Assembly: GCF_043290135.1 (NCBI RefSeq) | Contig: NW_027464589.1 | Location: 4,717,001-4,781,000, forward strand | DNA length: 64,000 nucleotides | Source: Rhipicephalus microplus | Taxonomy: Eukaryota > Arthropoda > Arachnida > Ixodida > Ixodidae | Direction: 5' to 3' | In this document: positions 57,220 through 64,000 of the stretch, one piece after another | How positions within the stretch are numbered: position 1 is the stretch's first letter | Layout of the letters: the number at the start of each line of letters is the position of its first letter | Position numbers and translations under genes: made by a program | Notes under the pieces: generated by a model | Told to the model about the DNA's origin: nothing | The model's input: only the letters and a program-made list of their open reading frames with translations | Databases searched by the model: none

Positions 57220-57319
57220 CAGGGTAGTTCATCTTCATCACTCGGGTCTGGGGGTAGCCCAGCTTCGTGTTGCCACTCACGGTATATGGACGGCTGGGTG
57301 GCACAGGAGGTGGTCTCTC
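57220..57319 (-). CDS. Probable internal exon, proline-rich
   Basis: The minus strand shows TTCTTTCTCTTTAG before 57,319 and GTGAGTGCTT directly after 57,220, both strong splice signals, giving a 100-bp exon. In frame 0 it encodes ERPPPVPPSRPYTVSGNTKL and GYPQTRVMKMNYP, leaving one base (phase 1). RPPPVPPSRP is a polyproline SH3-ligand-like stretch. A second open frame exists, but frame 0 fits the phase of both the upstream candidate exon (ends phase 0) and the terminal exon at 8307 (begins phase 1, G plus AA giving Glu). I do not recognise the protein. Confidence 0.62.
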
Positions 57320-60065
57320 CTAAAGAGAAAGAAGACATAGCTTGCATTGTCTTGGAACATTTGTAAAATTGTATGTTAAGTATACCAATGAAAAAAGAAG
57401 AGCGACTTGCGGTAACTTTCAAGAAATAGGTTTATTGGACAAGAGGAAGAAATTTATTAGCCTCAAGAAGATGGGTCGGCGTCACCTGGCGGTAGGTCAA
57501 GGTGACGTCACAGCAAACATTCTTCGATGCCCGCCGTGGTGACCTACATGACATGTGCTCGCTTCGTTCAGTGTTTCACTGTTTGCTGTCGCTTCTCTCT
57601 TTTCTCAAGCTTTAGATAAATGATGAAAACAGCCTCATTAATGCTTGTATTAAAACGTCAAAAAAATTTGTCCAGTACAATTGCCAATGATTCCCAGGCT
57701 TCATCGTATACACTTTGATCAGGTTGTGTCCCACAGCTAAACTCGAGGATAGGTTCAATTGTTGGCCACGACAACCACATTATGACAGAAGTAAGAATAT
57801 GTTTGTGCTTACATACAGCAGCACGTTCAGAAATGCCAGGCAGTCAAAGTTATTCTATGATGTGCCCCGTAATCAAGTCGCGGTTTTGACGCGTAGGAAA
57901 CCATACCTACATTGATTGATTGCACTGTTCACGGACATTTCCTTTGGGAGATAAGATGTTTTCACCTCCACAAGTGTTATATGCAACAGATCCATGAAGG
58001 TATATGCGGACAGTTTTCTGGCCGATGTGCCAACCGAGTTGCGAAAACCCGTGAAATATCGATGCTCGCTAAGCATCCTGAAAGTTCTTGTCAACGAACA
58101 ACACTGCAGCTGTTGCCTTTTTTTTTCTTTTGTACTCACTAATCCATCATGTACATAGTTGCATTTAACGCTTTCCTCGCAATCACTTTGGGTTGTCATC
58201 TCAATACAAAATCAACTGTAAACTTCACGCAGCATCGTAGCAATGGTGCGGTTACACTCATAATTTAGACACCGTGCTCGTAAAGTAATTTTCCGAGCAT
58301 TTGATTACCCCCGAGCTTCAATAACCTGCATGTAGACATGATGTGCAAGACCACACCATTCAGAAAGCTGATGTGTACCTTCAGGCTTTTGTTTTGCAAA
58401 CTATTGCGATCAGTAGTGCTTCCGCATGAATTAAACTTTTCTGTTTATGATGCAGCAATCCTGCAGCTAAGGGACATCAGAGTACATAAGTACACAACTT
58501 TAAAAAAAAAAACGTTTTAAGGAAATCTTTACGCGGTCCTAGTATACTAACATCGGGGCATTTTCTTAGACGTTTTGTGCGTGGCAGTATCATTTTGTTT
58601 AATATTCTGAATATATTAAGCACTTTCTATCTTTTAATGTCTCCTGTAGCAGATTTATATAATGTCTCTTGTAGCAGAAAGCGCAACTTTGTCAAATCAT
58701 CTCAATAATCTGCAGATGTAGTGAGTGAATTGCAAACGTAATTTTATTGATAATAGGTCTAAACTTGGACGGTAAACCAAGTTGTATTGAAGTTAAAACG
58801 CAAATGTCTTTAGCATCGACTCCTTGAAGTAAGCGGTGGAAGCAACGAATACCTTTCATTTTCGCGGTTCATTACGACGAGAAGCTCAAAACTTTCTCCA
58901 GATCGCTTTGATTTGGGCCATAACATCCCTGGTAGATTTGCATCGCAAGAATGAGCAGTAATGAGAAAAAGAGGGCACACAGCGAGTGCAAAAAATATGC
59001 GATCTTCGAACGCGGAGCAAACGAGTCCTTGCCGTGACGACACATCATCGCAGCTGCCATTTCACCAGTGTTCATTTTCGGGGCTATAATACAGAACTGA
59101 TGATGGCCATATGCTGCAGCAATCCTTGTAATATCTGCCCTTCTAAAATTGCCCACTGCGAACTGCAGTGGCAGTTTCCCTTTGAATTTTCACATTTTTG
59201 ACGAACTTGCTCTAATGTTTGCTTGATGAAGTAAATTCTTAAGCTCCCAGACCTGGTAATTTAAAAAAATTCTGGTATTGCACTCTTTCATCATATTGAA
59301 TTTCACAATAGATGGCTATTACTCTCAGAGCCTACTCAGTTTTTAGCACATCTAAACCACCCTGGCAAAGTGACTGCCTGCTTTGCTATAGTCTATTGTA
59401 TGTTCAGAAAGCGAGCGGAACGTGGAATCACCCTCTTTCTTATGTTGCTGCCACTGAGGATGTAGCTTTGTTCAAATCTTCTGGTATAGGTGCAACCTAA
59501 TGCATTTCCATTTGAGGACCCTTGTTGCTTGCATTTAGTACTCTCATTACACCCTCTCTACTACCCTGGGGGTCTTGGATGTGCACTATAACAAATAAGC
59601 AAACAAATAATTAAAATGCAACAAAATAGAATAAAAGTACAACTCTGTGTAGTTGCACAACAGCATGCAACTTCAATGAAAGTGCCACAATGTCACCTGT
59701 TTTCCCGTTGTACCACAATGCTACAGAGGAGCCACGAAAATGTACCCAAAGCTTTATGGGATATATATGCTGGAAAATGATGGTTAGTGTTCACTGTAAC
59801 TTAGTTAAGTTCATGACAAAAAACAATAACAAAACAATAAAAGTCGACAAGTCTCGCTACTGTAGCTGCACAACTTACATGAAAACAACAAACACAATTT
59901 CAAACATTATATCTGGTAAGTGATTTATTTATACTTGCTCATTCTATGCTTACAACTTACGCAATATCACACCTTTGTTTAGTGTCTTCAACTTGTAATG
60001 TAGTCAACGCGAATGTAGTCTACAAGCAAGCTCTATTCGTACAGAAGATACAGTAGAGGGCGTAC
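57320..60065. other. Probable intron, AT-rich
   Basis: No recognised repeat or coding domain. Candidate frames are short and lack paired splice sites. Confidence 0.4.
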
Positions 60066-60210
60066 CAAATCTAGACCAAAGAGGGAGCAAGTCTGCTGGA
60101 TGGTCTTGGCGTCACATCGTTCCATTTCCGGTGGAGGGGTTCCCGAGATCGGCTGAGGCCGAGGGCGGCCTTGTATTGCCACCCCTGCTGGCGGTGCCGC
60201 TGGCTGTGAC
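60066..60210 (-). CDS. Probable internal exon, proline-rich
   Basis: The minus strand reads TTGCCTTATTACAG before 60,210 and GTACGCCC after 60,066, giving a 145-bp exon. The first base completes a codon (incoming phase 2), then SQPAAPPAGVAIQGRPRPQP, ISGTPPPEMERCDAKTIQQT and CSLFGLDL follow, ending at phase 0. This joins in phase to the exon at 57,319. Pro-rich low-complexity sequence makes family recognition unsafe. If the donor is not used, the frame ends at a TAG 24 bases later (about 60,033), so a terminal exon is an alternative. Confidence 0.55.
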
Positions 60211-60622
60211 CTGTAATAAGGCAACATAAAGATTATGCTTACACGAGGTAGCACTAGAACAAGTAGGATGGCCATTTGGGCTAGTTTGAAGAAAGGAAGT
60301 AAGGAAAATAGAGAAAAAAGAATGGCAGGGAGGTTAACCAGCCTATAGGCAGCCAGTTTGCTACCCTGCATATGGGAGAGGGATGGGGGAGATGAAAGAT
60401 AGAGAGCAGAGAGGGAAGAGAGAAACACAGCACATTCGGCAGCACACGCGCGCACACTCAGTCATAGTCCAGTCTTGTCTTTCGTGGTGTGTGACATTGC
60501 TGTTACAGTCGCTTGTTCAAGTCCGTCTAGCGTAGGAATTTCAACAGAGCTTTCGTCGCCTTCTGTTGCAATGTCTTCTCTAGTTTGAAGAGCATTGTGA
60601 AAAGATTTGCAGCACATGAACA

Positions 60623-60725
60623 GAAGTGCTAAAGGAAAGGTGTAAAGCAAAGAGGGATGACACCAGCGTGCATCACACCTCCTTGCTCTCCGTTCCTCCC
60701 TGTTACACCTTTCCTTTAGCACTTC
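60623..60725. repeat. Inverted repeat, 23-bp perfect arms
   Basis: 60,623-60,645 (GAAGTGCTAAAGGAAAGGTG...) is the exact inverse complement of 60,703-60,725. Weaker pairing extends outward to TTTGCAGCA at about 60,606. It lies in the intron between two candidate host exons. Confidence 0.9.
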
Positions 60726-60804
60726 CACGCTTTTGCTGCAAACACTTTCAGGATGCTCAGCACAGAAATGCTCTAACATGAAAGTGTTTTATGCCGCAGC
60801 TCAC

Positions 60805-60824
60805 CATGGCTCCTTGACGTATTT
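60805..60824 (-). CDS. Possible 20-bp microexon
   Basis: On the minus strand CATCATATCCATTCAG precedes AAATACGTCAAGGAGCCATG, which is followed by GTGAGCTGC. Read from phase 0 it encodes KYVKEP plus TG, and TG joins G of the next exon to give Trp. The phase fit and strong donor support it. The tiny size means chance is a real possibility. Confidence 0.35.
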
Positions 60825-60827
60825 CTG

Positions 60828-61844
60828 AATGGATATGATGTTATAAATATGCTTATCAGATGTTGAAGAAAAAGCTAGAAAAAAATGTTCCATCGTTGGG
60901 AACCTACGACACCTCGCTCTGCAACGTGAAACTACTCGGCCGCAGAGCGCACGTTTTTCAACATACAAACGGGGAGCTATTTGCATATGCATGTTACTGT
61001 TGGCCGTATTCAGAGCTCGCTGGCACAAAAGCGTGTTGTCGTTATCACTATCGAGATGGCGCGAAAGGCGCACTTTGAGGGTCACCCTGCACGTTGCGAG
61101 CGAGGTGGCTGCTCGTGCGTGCGCTTACTATTTCATGTTGGGGACGATTTACACGTCTTGTGCTTCCATGGCAAGCTTGCGTTTGACAGGGAGCACGAAG
61201 GTCACATTGCTCTCTGCAGCGGCAGCATTTGCGAATGGAGCATGCTGCTCACGCATAAAGAAAAAACTGTGGCGGATAGTTTGCACTCGTCCTGTGTATA
61301 CTTGTGCACTTGTTTTGTGGGTCATTTGTGCTTGAGCAGCGAGCTTTACGTGCCGAACTGTGCCAGTTGTTACGTCAAGCTCGTCCTATGTGTATATTTC
61401 TTTCTTGAGCCTTTTCTGCTTGAGGAGCACACTGCAAGTTACGAGCCACTTGCCATTCTTCGTGTGAAATTGCAACTTGTTGCTATAGCCCTCATTCCTT
61501 CTCCCTTGTGTCGAAACAATGCACAATAGACACTCAACTACCTCTGTCAAGGCACGTTTCACTTTCAACTGGCTTTTATGACAGAGATCTGCCATTCCTT
61601 CTCTTTCATAACGTGGGGGCACCCTAAGTAAAGATATATCTGTAGGATTAGCATGCCTTTGCATATAACAATGACCACCAGCAGACAAAGACGGAAAATG
61701 TAGTTGACATTGCTTGTAGTATTTAGCTATATTGTACTAAGCAAGAACGAGTAAATTTGAGGGCTCGTTTGTTTTTGTTAGACAAAATATTTATGAGAAC
61801 TGAAAGGCAATCCTGTCAAGAAAAGTGGACGAAAAGATAACTTG
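60828..61844. other. No gene recognised
   Basis: A 182-codon plus-strand frame at 60,981-61,529 overlaps another long frame and shows no motif. Its Cys/His content is scattered, not in a domain pattern. Confidence 0.4.
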
Positions 61845-61925
61845 CCACCGGCTGGGACCGAACCTGCGACCTTCAAGAAATGCGTTCCATGCTCTACTAA
61901 TATATTGCTGATCATAGATGCAGAC
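61845..61925 (-). repeat. tRNA-derived SINE-like sequence
   Basis: The minus strand has AGTAGAGCATGGAACGC (A-box-like) and GCAGGTTCGGTCCCAGCC (B-box-like, about 61,848-61,870), followed by GGTGGCAAGTTATCTTTTCG, a SINE-like body seen widely in arachnid repeats as I recall. It is truncated on its 5' side by the adjacent LTR-like sequence. Confidence 0.5.
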
Positions 61926-62073
61926 GTGAGAAGCATGCCGACAACACGTGCCTTTTCCCCTTGTCACGGCGCATGCTCCGGTTTCCTGGTCAGAGTATAA
62001 AAGCAGCCTCTTGAATAAACATTCAGTTCTTCCTCTCGCCAAGAAGTTCCTTGCACTTACCTACGATACTACA
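61926..62073 (+). repeat. Putative 5' LTR remnant of a Gypsy element
   Basis: A TATAAAA box (61,996-62,002), an AATAAA signal (62,014-62,019) and an end at CTACA (62,073) occur just upstream of gag-like coding. The left limit is a guess, because the second LTR is outside the window. Confidence 0.4.
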
Positions 62074-62129
62074 GTAGCGGCGATGATGGGACCGTCGATC
62101 GCACTTCGATTCTGACACCAGAGTAATAG

Positions 62130-62885
62130 AGTTTCAACCCATAGCATTCAAAAATGCTGTGAGTAGCTGGAGCACGTATCGTGTATGCTTGAAAGCCTAC
62201 TTTGAGGGCAACGAGATTATCGACACAGCTAAACGCCGAGCCCTACTGGTTGCATCATTGAGAGACAGTGTCGTCTGGATTTTGCAAGGACACCACCAGG
62301 GGGTCTTCATCAACTCTTTGACGTATGATCACGTTGTAAAATGCCTGGAGGACCATTTCAACCCTCAAACGAAATAGCTTCCAGCTATACCTTCTTCACA
62401 CGAAGGCAAGAAGAGCAAGAAAGCATCTGGGACTACATTGCTGAGTTGAGAAGACTAGCCATAAATTGTAATTTCGGAACAACACTAGACTGTATGTTGC
62501 GGGACCGGATCGTTTGCGGGATTCGGGACGATGTAGCACTCTGGTGCTTGCTGGACTGCAAGAAGTTGACTTGTGAAGAAGCCTAAGAATGTGCCTTAGC
62601 TTCTGAAAAAGTGAACGAAGACGCTCGTGGCATGCAAGCTCCACACGCACTAACAGCAGGCGGCGTCAACATTGTACAGAAACAGCAGCAAGGAAGGAAG
62701 TACAGGAGAAACGACCTACCGCGAGGTCTCAGTCTCTCAAGCAACAGATGCAAATGGCTGCATAGAAGGGTGTCGTGTCGGCATCGCAGTTCCATCTGCC
62801 ATCAATGTGGCAACAGAGGGCATCTTGCTAGGACTTGCATGCCCTAACGTCGGGAACGTTCGCCGTCGACGGAACAGAATGCAAA
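62130..62885 (+). pseudogene. Gypsy gag remnant with zinc knuckle
   Basis: FKNAVSSWSTYRVCLKAYFE and CLEDHFNPQ run to a TAG at 62,377. The next frame gives EEQESIWDYIAELRRLAINC and NFGTTLDCMLRDRIVCGI, typical of Ty3/Gypsy capsid. A knuckle ICHQCGNRGHLARTC (C-x2-C-x4-H-x4-C) lies near 62,800-62,845. Stops and frame changes show decay. Confidence 0.8.
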
Positions 62886-62954
62886 GATGAAGAAGAGAAT
62901 TTGTATGCTCTAGTCGCACACAGTTAGGCCAATAAGCGCTTAGTGCAGCCAGTA

Positions 62955-64000
62955 CACCTCAATGTGGGAAAACCGTCGGCTGCGAATGATTGTCAATGTG
63001 GGATCACCAGAAAGTGTAATTCCCAAAAATGTGTACAAGAAACCCAGCAAGTTGTGGCCAGCCTTACAGAAAACCCCCATGCGCCTTTCATATTTCCTGG
63101 GACCATTATTGGTATGGGGCAAGGTGGATATGAAGGTACAGCTTGGTCCAGTAACGGTAAGTAGTTCGCTGATAGTGATGGACCATCAGAGGCCTCTGCT
63201 GTGCGGAAGAGACACGATAGAGGAATTTGACAAAGCAGGCGTCTTCCTTCTGGAGAGAGGTATGTTGTCTGGGGTGAATGTTATGCATGTCGACAGTAAG
63301 CTTACTGCACTTCTTGACGAATTTTCATACTGCTTTAAGAACCTCGGATGTTGTAAGGGGCCACTGGTGAAACTATACCTCAAGGGAGGTGCTCAACCTT
63401 GATTTCTGAAGGTTCGGACAGTTCTGCACGCCAGAGTGTGCAAGTATATTCCAAAATAGAACGATTGGTGGAAGTGGGAGTGCTGTCTCCAGTGAGCGTG
63501 GCTGAATGGGTAAGGCCTGTAGTGCCGGTGGTAAAGAAGAACAGAGACATCCAGCTGTGTGAAGATTTTAAGCTGACGGTCAATCCAGCGACAAGAACAG
63601 AACAGTACCCGCTTCCGAAAATTGAAGACACCTTTGTGACGCTAACGAGAAGCGAGGAGTTTAGCATGCTCGACTTACGAAATGCATACAACCAACTTCC
63701 CCTGGATGATGATGCCAAGAAGATAGCTGTGTTGAATACACACAAACCCTTTGCTTTTGGTATTGCCTCAGCACCTGCACTGTTTCAGTGTCAGTGGAGC
63801 ATAGAAGCGTTACTACAGCGACTAGCCGGGGTGAAAGTTTGCCTGGACGACATTATTGTAGTGGAAAAAGTGCACAGTATCATGCTACTACGCCAAGTGT
63901 TGGAACGACTGCGAGTGAAGGCCTCACGCTGAACGAAGAGAAGTGTCGGTTCCGGGGAAAAGAAGTGGTATTTCTTAGGCATTGAATCGATGCGAGAGGC
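62955..64000 (+). pseudogene. Gypsy protease-RT remnant, cut by window end
   Basis: MIVNVGSPESVIPKNVYKK takes the place of the DTGS protease site, so the catalytic Asp is lost. PLLCGRDTIEEF follows at the second conserved region. RT has VSVAEWVRPVVPVVKKNRDI, QLCEDFKLTVNPATRTEQYP, SMLDLRNAYNQLPLDDD (first Asp) and KVCLDDIIVV (catalytic LDD). The reading stops at 63,930 and changes frame. RNase H and integrase would lie beyond 64,000. Confidence 0.82.

Noticed and set aside
8108..60210. Host exons as GAREM (CABIT plus proline-rich plus SAM)
   Set aside because: The weak CABIT-like resemblance of the 8.1-kb exon is contradicted by order: it would lie after the proline-rich exons and there is no SAM domain.
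60981..61529. 182-codon plus-strand gene
   Set aside because: No domain, no homologous pattern and heavy overlap with other open frames; GC and Cys content alone do not support it.

Overview
The window is eukaryotic, intron-bearing and dominated by transposable elements. The mix suggests an arthropod, most likely a hard (ixodid) tick: CR1/Jockey-like, RTE-like and two-ORF LINEs with a C-terminal CCHC knuckle, a LINE ORF1 carrying an SGNH esterase, Penelope-like and Ty3/Gypsy elements, CGGBP1-like hAT, pogo-like DNA transposons, THAP protein, and several tRNA-derived SINE-like repeats with tetranucleotide microsatellites. This assignment is inferred from repeat content; no marker gene is present. 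No rRNA, bacterial operon or CRISPR array is visible.

Layout. 1-6.4 kb: noncoding DNA with SINE-like remnants, an ATAG microsatellite and a recent 159-bp tandem duplication. 6.4-7.6 kb: a decayed RTE LINE (+). 8.1-8.3 kb: a probable host terminal exon (-). 10.7-11.9 kb: the 3' end of a Penelope-like element (+) with a GIY-YIG-type domain and a hammerhead-like RNA motif. 12.0-19.5 kb: a chimeric Ty3/Gypsy composite with a minus-strand gag-less pol, a nested CR1-like insertion, and an opposing gag-only element on the plus strand. 19.8-22.7 kb: a hAT transposon with matching TIRs, an 8-bp target duplication and a 614-codon open transposase frame. 25.6-28.2 kb: a LINE ORF1 esterase remnant, a pogo-like end, a THAP ORF and a local duplication. 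28.3-36.6 kb: three related LINE copies (A, B on -, C on +). 37.0-38.4 kb: a non-autonomous element with 31-bp TIRs and 11-bp flanking repeats, followed by GGAC/GGAT minisatellite. 41.6-45.6 kb: a near-complete CR1/Jockey-like LINE (-), with ORF1 carrying a 2A-like motif and separated from ORF2 by one in-frame UGA. 45.6-48.5 kb: DNA-transposon remnants, including a TIR-bounded pogo-like element. 50.5-54.9 kb: a structurally complete Ty3/Gypsy element (-) with two LTRs, tRNA-Leu-type primer site and full gag-pol domain order. 57.2, 60.1 and 60.8 kb: further probable host exons (-). 61.9-64.0 kb: a decayed Ty3/Gypsy element (+) running off the window.

Host gene. The minus-strand exons at 60,805-60,824, 60,066-60,210, 57,220-57,319 and 8,108-8,307 have plausible splice sites and mutually compatible phases. 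They could be the 3' part of one gene encoding a proline-rich protein with a short possible SH3-like C-terminus, its last intron (about 49 kb) being filled by the transposons listed. I do not recognise the gene. Nearly all other coding signal is transposon-derived and most copies are broken.
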